Shown piece after piece: positions 22,300-32,864 of a stretch of DNA of 64,000 nt. A program made the translations under genes and the position numbers. Source of the DNA: Atopsyche davidsoni (taxonomy: Eukaryota; Arthropoda; Insecta; Trichoptera; Hydrobiosidae); contig JAILWY010000001.1 of NCBI GenBank assembly GCA_022113835.1, positions 2,852,001 through 2,916,000 of the forward strand. The letters run 5' to 3'. The notes below the pieces were generated by a model that saw only the letters and a list, made by a program, of their open reading frames with translations, did no database searches and had not been told where the DNA came from. Numbering within the stretch: the stretch's first letter is position 1; the number at the start of each line of letters is the position of its first letter.

Positions 22300-24285
22300 G
22301 CATTGGCAGTGCGATTTTTTGTCCGACTTTGCATTGTTATCATTCTTAGCAATGCAATATGACAATAATCTATTCTTTTCACATGTCGCATTGTGTTCGC
22401 TAAAGAGTTCATTGAATTTGGATGTAAAAATTATACGTCGAGGTTATTGGTTACGTTTTAATTAAAAGTTGTGTATATGCCTTGCGAACTATGCTGATTC
22501 ACACCTAATTTTAATATTATATTTACATACTGTTTAATTTAATCTATTTAAAGACCGGGAAACACCAAAGTTGTACATCCATAACTGTACCTGCTGTGAA
22601 AATAGGAGGCAGCTAGATTGTTTTGATTTGATTGTGATTTAAATCTAAAACATTAATCTTACAAAAAAATAAAATTAATCAAAGTTTGTACACTGTTTTG
22701 CTAATATTTAGATTAAAAATATATCCATTATCAAGCGTAGATATAAACTGAAATTATTTATTTAAAAAGCAGGAGACATGTTTATAAAAGAATACTTGCA
22801 ATTAATGAATATTCAATTAGTTTACATATTAATGATTTTTATGCTAGTAAAAAAAATCTATATCAGTAAGAACACACTGATTGTATAAGGAAGCAATCTA
22901 AACAAATAAACTATACGCGTTTTTCTGCTCCCCAGCATACGGATAGCATAAATTCATCCAGGAAATAAACACAGGAGAATTATATTATTATAACATCCCT
23001 TCCGCTCGGGGACAACCCCTTTCCTTGATAAGTACAAAACGAGTTTATCTAAGTCTGATATTAGAAAAAAGTTAGAAGGGTGAGTCGGCCGGGCCGCCAC
23101 CTGTGGACAATACACTGTCGTATTATCTGAGTCAATAAGGGAAGGATTCTATAAATGTTTTGTGTATTTATAGAGTACCTACCCTAACAATTCGTAATAT
23201 TTTATTGTGTAAAATATTCTAAAGAACGTGGTTGTTTTGATTTTTTACAAAAGAATGCGATATTTTACATTTTTCAAAGTAATTATTGTTAAAATGTTAA
23301 ATTGAAGTATATGCGAGATTTACTTGTTTTATTATGACGATACTGTGACTTTTGCAATATTTTACTATCTATAATATTGCAAACTGATTTTCAGACAGCA
23401 GATAATTTTTATAAAATCAGAATTGCATTGCTTAAAATAAGATTTTTTTGTGGAATGACTTGCCGCTTTATCGGGTATATGTGTTGTGTTTGTAGATACT
23501 TTTTATAAAGTTTAAATCAAACCCATCACAAAGTTACTGACTAGTATTCATAAGTGTTCTGCATTCACAAAACAAAAAGTCAAATGTTTTTAACGGCCTA
23601 TAATTAGACGATGAGTATGAATGTTTTGTCTGTCAGAAAGTTCAACCCACGCATTTCAGGCGGCCCATAGTATCTGCCTTTATGTTTACCATACATGCCC
23701 AAATTGATAAAAATGAATAACAGTATGTGAAAATTCAAATTTATAAGTATTAACTTAGCATATGTTTAGCAGTTTACAAAAGTGCATTTGATAAGCTATT
23801 TTTTAAAATTAAATGCTTCTTATTTGCTGTGTATTCTTAGTCAAGTTTTTATTTATTTAAAACATAATTTTTTCAACCAAAAAAAATCAGTTTTTTTATT
23901 TTAAATTTGTCAAATAAAATTACTTACTTTTTATTGCCGATATAATCAGATATTGATTATATCGGCAATAAAAATTGTAAAATATATCGACAGTAATATC
24001 GATCATCACCATATCAATGATAAATATTCTAACATACAATAATTTTCCTCGATCTTAACTAGTTGTTTTAGTATTTAATCTTGATAATATTTCATATTTT
24101 AAATATTTAAGATTTAGATATTATAGTACAGTATTAAGTGATGTTTATTTTATTTTAAAAAAATGGATAAGTGTAATTTCAACTTTTTGAAGCGAGAGTT
24201 TCAGCCTAACCTAACCCTCACTAAAATCACTGAAAATTTCATATCGAATTTTTTTTTTAAATATTTTTTTTTGAATCTTGATCAG
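22300..24285. other. AT-rich stretch with one perfect hairpin
   Basis: No gene seen. A GC patch at 23080-23105 contains GGCCGGGCCGCCACCTGTGG. An inverted repeat with 21-bp perfect arms (23928-23948 and 23954-23974, 5-base loop) lies near the end. Confidence 0.35.
23928..23974. repeat. Perfect 21-bp inverted repeat
   Basis: Arms TTTTTATTGCCGATATAATC(A) and its exact reverse complement flank the loop GATAT. It may be a tiny MITE relic or a cruciform-prone site. No coding context. Confidence 0.8.
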
Positions 24286-24289
24286 CATG

Positions 24290-24530
24290 TGTAGGCAGCT
24301 TTTAATGAAGGCCATCTTCCTGCCGCTTGGCCCTGGCGTGCAATCTTGACTGGCAGGAGGGGCACGAGGGGTGGGGCCTCTCCAGCCGCCGAGGGTAATT
24401 AGCCGGCCGATCGAGGGTTATTATTCTAGGCTTTAAATGGCCGAGGGACACCCGGGGGTGGGGTGCTAATTATCGCTATCTAGAGGGAGCACGTCACTCA
24501 CACCTGAGTTTGAATAAAACGTTAATTAGG
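24290..24530. promoter_or_regulatory. GC-rich block with homeodomain-type cores, candidate enhancer
   Basis: A GC-rich, unique-looking segment. It has GGTAATTAGCC near 24397, GTGCTAATTATCG near 24462 and GTTAATTAGGCTTAATTATT near 24522, TTTAAATGGCC near 24434, and CACACCTGAG near 24500. The repeated TAAT cores inside GC-rich DNA look like a clustered binding region. There is no open frame. Confidence 0.3.
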
Positions 24531-26265
24531 CTTAATTATTAGTATTTCTCATAAATGTTTTGATTGCCGGTACACTGATTAGAGCTTTTAAAAGAGCAGT
24601 TGTATAATTTTAATCTTATTGTGCTAAAAAAACTTTGAGTAATATACATGATATCCTTTGCCCTTAAGTGCCAAAAAAATAATATTTTCGTTGCTCTAAA
24701 CATTTATTTTTCTTCTTTTTAGCTACCTAAAAAAAAGTAATTGGTCTACATATCAAAACTTGTTATGTATTGAAACTCTAAGAAACCTGCAACGGAGATG
24801 GTTTTTCTCCTTTATTATTAAATTCCAAGGTCGGTAAGCTGGCGTGCTAGCCCATGAAACACGTGACGCTTATCGAATATATATTCGTAACAAAAATAAT
24901 TCATATATATTTTGGATTGCCAGCCACTAGAAAGAAGAGTGCACTGTGTATTGATATAAGTATTTTAGGTACGTGTATTAGATAATGAAACCCAAAAAAA
25001 TATTGATAAATCGAAGTTGATTTTGAATTTACTATCTTGAGTTCAGTGAACTGCAGTCGACGCGATGCAGCCAACATCCTTATCAATGCAATAACAATAT
25101 TGGTTCAGTCTTATATAAACCTTGTCACCTCACTAACATGTTCAGTGTTGAGTTGCACCAACATTGATTACTTATCCCAGGGATGAATGGTGAAAGTCCA
25201 TTTATTTGTTCAAAAATAACTACAAAGAGCGCCTAATATATTTTTAGGTCTATATTAAATATTTAGTAATATATTAATTAATTCACATTTATTCACAATT
25301 AATTTGTTGTCGGCTGTTTTGCAACGTCTTTGGTAGCCAGTGGCGTGCGGTCCATACAAGCAATTTGTAAAATTTAATGTATATAATGATTAAAGCTAGC
25401 AGCAATAAAATTTAAAACGGAACGGTAGCTTGCAAAAAGCGTCCTAAAACCACCAAAATAAGAGGCTGATAATGGTTAATGATGGTTCGGCTGTAAGTTG
25501 TGTAGGCAGCTTGAATTATCGCTTACCCCTGGCTGCCACTTTGGCAAACATTCCTATCGGACAATGTGTAAATGTTGCCCGTAGGTTACGACATGATTTA
25601 CACTGGTTTTTGGGAAACAAAACAATGGTGTGGTTGAATGGGGTTTTCCCTTCGTTGGTTGTTTTACCCTCGCAGGTGACGAGTCGGAGTTTTACCCTTC
25701 GCCTGCCGTGGTTTTTATTGGGATAGCATTTTTACTTTTGTTTTTGGTATTCGGCAGATGTGGCCCGCAAGATGCGGTCGTATTTATTTTTATTTTTTAT
25801 ATGTATGAATATCGGATAAAAATCGAAGACTAAATTTGAAACAAAGAAGGTAGAAAAAATTAAGTTACTAAAGGCTACTTTACCTTACCTAAGATAAAAT
25901 TTATATGTCAATTCCAATAAAACTAAGATTTGCTTGCTGACGATTTATATGAATTTTCAGTAATATGACAAACACGTCAAGCATGATAAATATTTTTTTT
26001 GCTTAACTTTTCAAGACGGTGGATATTTTGTTACAATGAATGTATAAATTATATTAAAAAATTAAATTAAATTGTAAACTGTGTTAAATTTAAGGCGTGC
26101 TACTCCTTATTTAAATCTATGTTATAAACGGACCATAGTTTATATAAACTTGGAATAGCAATAGGTTTAATTTTTTTAATTACATTTTAAATATTTATTG
26201 CTGCTTGCATACACTACACTCACTGAATACATAAATATATACCTCAAAGCAAAGTTATGAAATAT
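24531..26265. other. Mostly AT-rich; includes a possible hAT-like end and an open-frame patch
   Basis: At 25339 CAGTGGCGTGCGGTCCATAC recurs at 43680 as CAGTGGCGTGCAATCCATAC, followed in both by AAGCAAT; CAGTGGCGTG resembles hAT-type termini. At 25465-25830 two overlapping frames (84 and 67 codons) have varied composition but no recognised domain. Confidence 0.3.
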
Positions 26266-26338
26266 TATATATATTTTTTCTTGTTTAGGGACTAGGCATT
26301 TGATTGGTGAAGATCCTGAAATTTGATTTGTTTAGTTA

Positions 26339-26384
26339 TGCATCTGATGATGACCTAGTCTATTTGGTCGAAACTAGTCATGCA
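26339..26384 (+). ncRNA. Hammerhead ribozyme-like motif (best copy)
   Basis: Order: TGCAT (stem I, 26339-26343), CTGATGA core (26344-26350), T, GACC (26352-26355), 10-base loop, GGTC (26366-26369), GAAA (26370-26373), CTAGT with the palindromic stem III ACTAGT (26373-26378), then C (26379) giving the cleavage triplet GTC, and ATGCA (26380-26384) closing a 5-bp stem I. The core bases and stem I agree with type I minimal (dimer-type) hammerheads found in retroelements. The extra T before stem II is atypical. Activity is not shown. Confidence 0.5.
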
Positions 26385-26517
26385 AAAAATATAATAAACT
26401 CAAAGTGAAGACAGTATACAAAGTTACTTTTATCATTATAATTATTATATATATTTATTAAGATGTATAATCGTGGCTTCCTAGCCATTTGGCTTTTCCA
26501 TTTTTTTGATTATTATT

Positions 26518-26703
26518 AGATGTATGATCAGTGTTTCCGTCTGGCAACACAGACGACGCGTCGTATTGGGACCGGCCGTATCGGCTCAGGCTAATGACTT
26601 TGCAACTTTGAAGTGTGATTTGCTATTGCATCATCCTCTTATCGTGGATCTGTCGAGACTGCACGCGCACCAGGAAAAACGCCAACACCAGGCTCTCAAT
26701 TAA
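26518..26703 (+). other. Unidentified open frame in a GC-moderate patch
   Basis: A frame of about 60 codons with varied composition (LDLLLHHPLIVDLSRL-type stretch, histidine-rich end) ends at TAA 26701-26703. No domain, no splice signals recognised, no repeat copies. Probably chance. Confidence 0.12.
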
Positions 26704-27039
26704 AATACCCAATTTCATGTCATATTGACTATAAGTAATAATATCTACGTGCCTTGTATGTCAATATTTTTAGTTGCATAGTTTGTCACGAATGTCTCGA
26801 TTACATCTAATAAAAATATTTTTTTATCGCAGTCTTTTCCTTATTTTATATTTAAATTTACTCATAGCATAAACGCGTTAATCATAATTAGTAAAAAAAC
26901 AATGCTTTTTTCATAATGCACTCGTCCATTGCTCAGCAGCTAGCCATTTTCGTTAGATAGTTCAATAAAACTGTTTAAAAATAACAGATACAGAATCTTG
27001 TTTTTACGTCGTAATAATAAAAAGTATAATTAATGATTG

Positions 27040-27215
27040 AAAAGTATCTTTTTATATACTTCACATGAGTTTATTTATTTTAGTATAACTAGTTTCAACC
27101 ATAAACCTGGTCATATTTAAATGCAAAATAAACAAAATAAATGCAGTTTATTTTGCATCTAAAGAAGACCAGGTTTATAGTTGAAACTAGTTACGCTATA
27201 AAAAGATACCTTCCA
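27040..27215. mobile_element. Inverted-repeat MITE with facing GAAACTAGTT motifs
   Basis: The left arm (about 27043-27135) and right arm (about 27147-27211) are inverted: AAAGTATCTTTTTATA pairs with TATAAAAAGATACCTT, and AACTAGTTTC (27087-27096) with GAAACTAGTT (27183-27192). Each arm carries GACCAGGTTTAT before the GAAAC block, as in the hammerhead-like locus at 26339. Central AAATAAACAAAATAAATGC forms the loop. Confidence 0.6.
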
Positions 27216-27294
27216 TTAATCAATAATATGGATCTTCACCAAGCAAATGCCTTGCTCCTTATCAGTATCATTAGTATCATTTGAGAAAAAAAAA

Positions 27295-27450
27295 TTCAAT
27301 ATTATATATTATTGATTTTTGTGAAGACCGTCTCACAGGAAGTACTATTTTGCCTATACAGGTTTGATTGATTGATCATGATTAAGTACATTTTTCCCAA
27401 TATTGAAAATTGATTAAAGAAACTCTTAGAAAAATATCATCGTGATAATA
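27295..27450 (+). mobile_element. Fold-back SINE, second subfamily, partial copy
   Basis: Has the head ATTGATTTTTGTGAAGACCG, TCTCACAGGAAGTACT, GCCTATACAGGTTTG, and the first arm ATGATTAAGTACATTTTTCC up to ATATCATCGTGAT. The tRNA-like core is missing, as if truncated in the arm. Confidence 0.65.
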
Positions 27451-27559
27451 TTCAATATTATATTCAAACTAAGGGCAGTTAATTTACTAGTAACAAACAG
27501 TAGAAATAATCTTTATTTACTATAGTGTAGAAATGAATTGTCACATTTTTGGTAGAATA

Positions 27560-27935
27560 TGAATTTGATAGTCCATCTTTCATCGTCCGATTTCGGTATT
27601 CCCAGCGACAGAACACACACCGCGTCCCGAATCCGAAATTGGCCATACAGTCGAGTAATCTCGGTCCACATACAAAGGTCGCCGGTGTCATTAGATCCGA
27701 ATTCTCTGCCGGCGCACCAAATCGTTTTATGGAGGGCGAGACGCGACCGGCTCGCCGCTTACGTTTTTTTCTGTTTTAGAAAAGTTCCGATAAAACGACT
27801 CGGGTGAAAAAAGAAAAAGAACGGACCGAAAGTGGCACAGCCGGGCGAGTACACGAACCCGACCGCGGCCGGGACGCCGCCCGCCGGGCCGCAACCCTCG
27901 GAGGACCGCCGGACGTGCCCACCAGAATACCAATT
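27560..27935. promoter_or_regulatory. CpG island, candidate promoter
   Basis: CpG dense from about 27590 to 27920 (GGGACGCCGCCCGCCGGGCC near 27871). Frames on both strands overlap, so no protein is called. TAGATCCGAATTC near 27690 partly resembles a miRNA core but has no matching hairpin (see rejected items). Possible regulatory island. Confidence 0.3.
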
Positions 27936-28007
27936 AATTAATCATTTAAATATATACACAGTATGCATAAAAAGTGCCATGATATGAGTCCACAATAAAG
28001 GCATCCC

Positions 28008-28131
28008 ACCCGTAGCAACAAATCGCGCCGCGCCACCTACTTGCAGCTAGCCAATAGCGTCCCACATTTTGGACAAAACCATAAAAAAAAAAAAACACTA
28101 AAAATAAAGGTACGCTATTGGTTTGTTGCTA
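28008..28131. mobile_element. Small MITE with ACCCGTAGCAACAAAT end, copy 1
   Basis: ACCCGTAGCAACAAAT (28008-28023) is inverted at the far end as TTTGTTGCTA (28122-28131), with CAATAGCGT / ACGCTATTG inside forming further pairing around a poly-A stretch. The identical 16-mer in reverse occurs at 38390-38405, and AATCGCGCCG is shared as well. Confidence 0.55.
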
Positions 28132-28134
28132 GTT

Positions 28135-29090
28135 TGCTTAAAAAAAAACTAAATAAATTTACAGTAAATTTTTTATTATTTAATTTTCGTTTTAATGTAT
28201 GTATAGATAAGATGCAGTGCATCACCTGCGGTCATCCAGGGGTTAACAAAATGGCCGCGGATGCAAGAGCGCGGACCAACAATCAGGACAAAATATTACC
28301 CACATTCTCTATGGCTGAATTTATGGTACAATCTTCTCCAGGCCAGAGATGCACTTAAGTGTATAAGTAAATATATGAATACATTAACTGTTAGCTGACA
28401 CCAACCCGCCTGGCAACACCGGGAACTCATCGGGAGAGCTCTTTTCATTATTTTTTTTATTTTGAATTATTTCCAGACATCAGTATTTTGTCTGTACTTT
28501 TAAAAGTGTATGATAAATGACGCCATAAATGATGTTTTTAATAAAAGTAAAATAATTATTTGCCAGTTTGTATAAAAAAATTAAATTGAAAAATAGGCGT
28601 GCCTTGTTGAAGATCATTCGTGGTGAAAATTTAAAAAACTAAATTTTTTTGATAGCTAAATTACATATATATATATTATATATTACAACAAAAATCAACT
28701 TTTTACGTATCGAAAGCTATTGTAAGCAATTATACAAATTTGTATAATTGCTTACAACAGATACAAAGCACAGATACAGTATACAAATTTGATTTTCGTT
28801 TTCTTCTAAATAATCAAAAAATTACAAGCTTTTTAAAACTCACGACTCTGGATAAAGAAGTAAACAGAAAATTTCACTATTGCAAATCGTAAATTCATTC
28901 AAAATAATTCAATGTTTTTTTTAAATTAAAACCTTAGCATGTATCTGGAATTCTTGATTTTTATTTATGTGATATTTTTAAGCCATGCTCCAAGTTTTTA
29001 TTCTTGCGTACAAAAATATAAATTAAATGTCATCCTGCAACTGCAGTGAAGTGTGAGTTCGGATTTTTTCGTCTTCGTTTTTTTCGTGGA
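28135..29090. other. AT-rich stretch; one YY1-like patch and one long palindrome
   Basis: GC patch at 28210-28290 has AAAATGGCCGC then GGATGCAAGAGCGCGGA, a string almost repeated in the CpG island near 13156. A perfect 38-bp palindrome lies at 28720-28757. No gene seen. Confidence 0.35.
28720..28757. repeat. Perfect 38-bp palindrome
   Basis: Two 19-base halves (TTGTAAGCAATTATACAAA and its exact complement) meet without a spacer. Likely a mobile-element relic or replication-slippage product. Confidence 0.85.
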
Positions 29091-29099
29091 TAAAGTAAT

Positions 29100-29430
29100 G
29101 TTTATGTATTTTGAAAGCGGATTTGTGTCTCAAGTGGCGCACTTCTCCGTTGGACTGCGTTGCCGCGTTTAAATGCACGGCGGCGACCATTCCCAACCCA
29201 AAGGTCAAGCACCCTGCGAGGAGAGTGGAAGTGCAGGCCGGCTGGTGCAGCGCGGGAGGAGCCGGGGAGCTGCGCCGCCGCCAGGCGACCTGCGCTATTC
29301 TCCGCACGTTGCTGCATCCTCTCTCGCAGCAGGAGCAACGAACTGCCCCCCCCTCCCCCCGCCCCCGCCCCCGCCCCCACCACCACCCGCCTCTGCCTGC
29401 CCAGCGGCCCCAAAGCCCCCAAGAAACCCT
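29100..29430. promoter_or_regulatory. CpG island with C-rich strand asymmetry
   Basis: CpG-rich from 29150. At 29345-29395 the plus strand is almost pure C (runs CCCCCGCCCCCGCCCCCG), so the minus strand has repeated G runs able to form G-quadruplexes. Six overlapping frames up to 148 codons are open on both strands, which is a composition effect. Candidate promoter island. Confidence 0.4.
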
Positions 29431-30985
29431 CCAAACAAACCATACCCACTGCACGAAACAGCAAGCCACTGCTTCCTATAATCAAATATAACTGCCATTC
29501 GACTATACAAAGACAACCAGAAAACGCGTATTTTGCCCCTAGTACCGTAACCGAAACGTTGGTATATTAAAATCGTATAGGTTGTCCAAAAAGTGTATCG
29601 TTATCGCGATATGCTGCGAAAATTTTCGGGCCCAGAGTTTCAACAAGGTTTCAACCCAAGAACGTGGTTCCAACAAGCCATACATCCAATCAATCAATTG
29701 CAGCTGTATAACTCAAATACCCGATACTCTGTTTGGACACCTGTATAACTCAGTACAACATCCACGTAAATCCATGAAAGTTCGGAACAAGGCAAGTGCA
29801 CTTGTAGTCTTGAAAATGCCACCCTTTGCATGCATTATTTTTAAAAATAAAAATTTCTGCAATACCTGATATATTTTTTGATCATAATTTAAAGTGCTAG
29901 GGCTAAAGTTCATTAGCCAAGTTATCCAAAAGTTGTTGGTGTTTTTTTAAATGATTTTTTGGTTAGTGATTTTGTGTGCAGTGGTGGCTCGGGTTGGGGG
30001 CCGCTGCCGCAGACAATCACGCTTCATAGACAATGCGCCGCGAAGTGAGGCGGCCGCGGCCTTTGGGGCCCCGTCACGCGCCGCCTCCAATACGAATCCC
30101 CGCTTCCCCCGCCACTGCATGCCCCAGGAATATCATATGTGGTGATAGTCGATATCACTGATTCGTACCTACCCCGTGCGCGGCCACTAATCGTATCCGT
30201 CTGAATCAATTACCTGGCGACATCTACATTTTTGCCTCACCTTGTCCTACACGAAAACTCAATGCTCTTGTGAATCTGTCCACTGTAAAATGTTTTTGAT
30301 ATGTTAATTTAAAATGAAAACCGTTTCTGATGCTGAATTCCTTATAGTTGCTGCTAATGATAGCTTCGAATATTGCTCTCACATTATTTGCACGTGTCTC
30401 CTTAAGTCTGTGATTTTTTTTAAAGCACTGTAGATTCAGATAGACGCCAAAACATGTATGACAAAAAATGCGGATTTATTAAATATTTAATAACAAGCAT
30501 AGCTGTTAAATATAAAATAATTTCGCGATTGGCTTATTGGGCTCACTCCTGTATTGGTCTGGTTGAAGACGATTATAATTGACATTGAATAGATCGATAC
30601 AAATTGTTTAATCAAATTAATAATTTTATTGCTATTTATATTAATATGATGACCGTTAAGCCATTTGCATTGCGTATTTCGTTATCGGCCGTCTTGTTAA
30701 TCGGTTGTCAGTTTTGGTGCTACAGTTGCCCACTCACACTGCAATACAAACGGCAACCAAACGATGACTAAGCAATAGGTGTTTTTTTTTAATGGTTTTA
30801 CGTTTGTATTGACTAGTTACTATTCTGTTGTCGGTTGTGTCGCGACGTCTGTAAACAGCTAACACATGCACTTAAAGCTGGCTAGGGATATCGCGACACA
30901 ATGGTAACTGGCGAATAACATCCTATTTTGAACACTCAGTATAAGATGACGTTATTGACGTGTATAACGCTTCTCGCTCTCTCCA
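29431..30985. other. Mixed stretch: CpG patch at 29970-30190, otherwise AT-rich
   Basis: The patch at 29970-30190 has GAGGCGGCCGCGGCC and CCGCCTCC. Around 30690-30900 strings such as ATCGGTTGTCAGTTTTGG and TAAAGCTGGCTAGG recall 31300-31375, 40240-40290, 55680-55720 and 58085, suggesting a weakly kept repeat. No gene seen. Confidence 0.3.
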
Positions 30986-31275
30986 TTCTGATGCTTGTGC
31001 ATGAGCGTATATAAAGTATCGGTAATGGAGTAGTAGACTTGGAATGGTTGTGGAGGGACGTGCTCTGGAAGTATGTACTGCTATTGTACGTAAGGAGTAT
31101 CAGATCTAAACGCCAGAGCTTTGTAAGGAAAGGATTATATAATAGTGCTATTGGGCAGCAACAATACGCAGACTTTTCCTTCCAATATAAAACTGCGGTG
31201 TAGAAGACACAATAAACTCAGTGAAATGGTCGCCAACCTCCTCTGAGGAGAGGCACTTGATGAAGAAGAAGGCTG
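30985..31275 (+). mobile_element. LINE-tailed short retroelement, copy 5
   Basis: Well preserved: GGTAATGGAGTAGTAGACTT, GGTTGTGGAGGGACGTGC, CCAGAGCTTTGTAAGG, GTGCTATTGGGCAGCAAC, ATATAAAACTGCGGTGTAG, then ATGGTCGCCAACCTCCTCTG and tail GAGGCACTTGATGAAGAAG. The segment just before the tail block is shortened relative to copy 3. Confidence 0.85.
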
Positions 31276-31599
31276 TGTCTCAGTATATGCAGGTAACATA
31301 AAGCTGGTTACACACGCTACGACACAACTGACAACCAAACAGTAACTTATATCAAATCGGTTGATTATTAATTGTGTCAAGTAAGTAATATAAAATGAAA
31401 CAGTATATAAGTAACCTTTCGTTTTTCACCTATTTTCCCTGCGTAGCATAATAATGTAAATTGTATATAAATAAAAAAATGTACGCTCACATAACCTGCG
31501 CGCAGGATCAGGGGAAAGTCACACACCATATTACAACCTTAGCCATAAGAACTATTGTAAATTTAATTAACGAAAAATAAAAGAATCTTTATATTTTTT

Positions 31600-31830
31600 T
31601 GTCAGTTTGTGCTGCAGCGGGTGTGGCCAGCTATGCGCATTCGTGAATAAACGCAAGTGCATTTGTGTGCGCTCGTCCCCCCCCCCCCCCACGCCCTTTC
31701 TCCCCCCCCCCACCCCCCGCGCCGCGCCCTCCCCCCCCTCCCCCCTCACCCCCCCCACCATGACTCCATCCCGTGACGATTGTTTACGCACGTCTATTAG
31801 CGTCCCGCCGACTCGATAGGTTGCCGACTG
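31600..31830. other. C-tract-rich GC patch
   Basis: From 31678 to 31760 the plus strand has repeated runs of 6-14 C, separated by ACG, TTT and CGCG. This gives G-quadruplex potential on the minus strand and i-motif potential on the plus strand. Frames here are composition shadows. Confidence 0.5.
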
Positions 31831-31915
31831 CACGCTGTACGCGATGCTCTATCACGTCTGTATTCGTTGAACGCCTTTATCCATTCAGGGAGTAAATTTG
31901 ACGAAATATTTTACG

Positions 31916-32112
31916 AAATTCAATATTTTCGACAGAGAGTACTCGGTGGAATTCCATTTTGATATTTTTGAATAAAATACTTGAGTGATTTTCCACGTGT
32001 TCGTTTTTATTTGTGACCGGTTTCGCCAACCTTTCACGTTGGCATTATCAAACAGAGAGCCTCTGGAACATGTGGAAAATCACTCAAGTATTTAATTAAA
32101 AAATATTGAAAT
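31916..32112. mobile_element. Palindromic MITE, copy 3
   Basis: The outer block GAGAGTACTCGGTGGAATTCC appears on the left, then AAAATACTTGAGTGATTTTCC, CACGTGTTCG, GTGACCGGTTTCGCCAACC, TTCACGTTGGCATTATC, AAACAGAG, and the inverted end GGAAAATCACTCAAGTATTT. One arm is deleted in the middle. Confidence 0.8.
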
Positions 32113-32364
32113 ATTCTACAAATCAACCAGCATTTTTTAATTTATCGATTCACGCACCAATCTGCTTAAAAAAAATCGGGTGCGTTTTATTTCGCAACAC
32201 AAATTTTCGTAAATATACATACTACATAAAATGTTTGAAAATAATGAAAATTTGTATTCACTTTATTAATCATTATCTCTGTGTTGTAATATTTAGATGC
32301 AGGCACACATTTACCCTTTGATATGAAAATCTAATAAACTATCTATCATAAAGATGATCATATA

Positions 32365-32515
32365 TTATCAGGAAGGTTTATATAATAATGCAATTGGGCA
32401 GTAGCAATACGCAATTTTTTCCTTTCAATATAAAACTGCGGTGTAGAAGGAACCACAACACTATTTTTAACACAAGTTCAGCATGAGTATGTGATCAGTG
32501 ATATGGTCGCTTGTT
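32365..32515 (+). mobile_element. LINE-tailed short retroelement, fragment
   Basis: Middle to 3' part: AATGCAATTGGGCAGTAGC, CAATATAAAACTGCGGTG, CATGAGTATGTGATCAGTG, ATGGTCGC. Both ends are truncated. Confidence 0.65.
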
Positions 32516-32554
32516 GTTTATTTTTCGTGGTGCTTACTGATGTTTTCAGTAACA

Positions 32555-32855
32555 CCAGTGGATGCTACGCAGCGCCGCCATATTGCAATTGGAAATTATA
32601 TTCGGATGCTGTGAGATCGGAGTCAGGTTAAATTTAAACGGAGCCGCTCCTCGCATGCGGGCGGCGCGGGAGGGAGACGGGCGAGGGGCGCTCCTTCCTC
32701 CCTCCGCGGCCGGGCCAATTGAGGATGGACCCTCCCGGAGGAACCCGTTTGCCCCTGGCACGGCCAGGTCGAATGGGCGAACTGGCGACTCGCGAGCAAG
32801 CGGATTGCTGGCGTGGCCTACTCGCCTGATACTCACGTGTCGGACTCAAGAAAAG
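32555..32855. promoter_or_regulatory. CpG island
   Basis: CpG-rich with CGCCGCCATATTGC (YY1/Pho-like) near 32570, a GGGCCAATTGAGG CCAAT-like string near 32712, and CTCGCGAGCAAG near 32798. Overlapping frames of 71-99 codons on both strands are unconvincing. Candidate promoter or enhancer. Confidence 0.3.
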
Positions 32856-32864
32856 CTTTAGAGT

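Noticed and set aside
27685..27702. TAGATCCGAATT resembles the core of miR-10
   Set aside because: Only about 12 bases match, the 5' part of the mature sequence differs, and no complementary arm is seen within 100 bases.
29023..29570. Six overlapping frames of 73-148 codons
   Set aside because: They cover the same CpG island on both strands with proline/glycine/arginine-rich shadows; no frame has domain or codon support.
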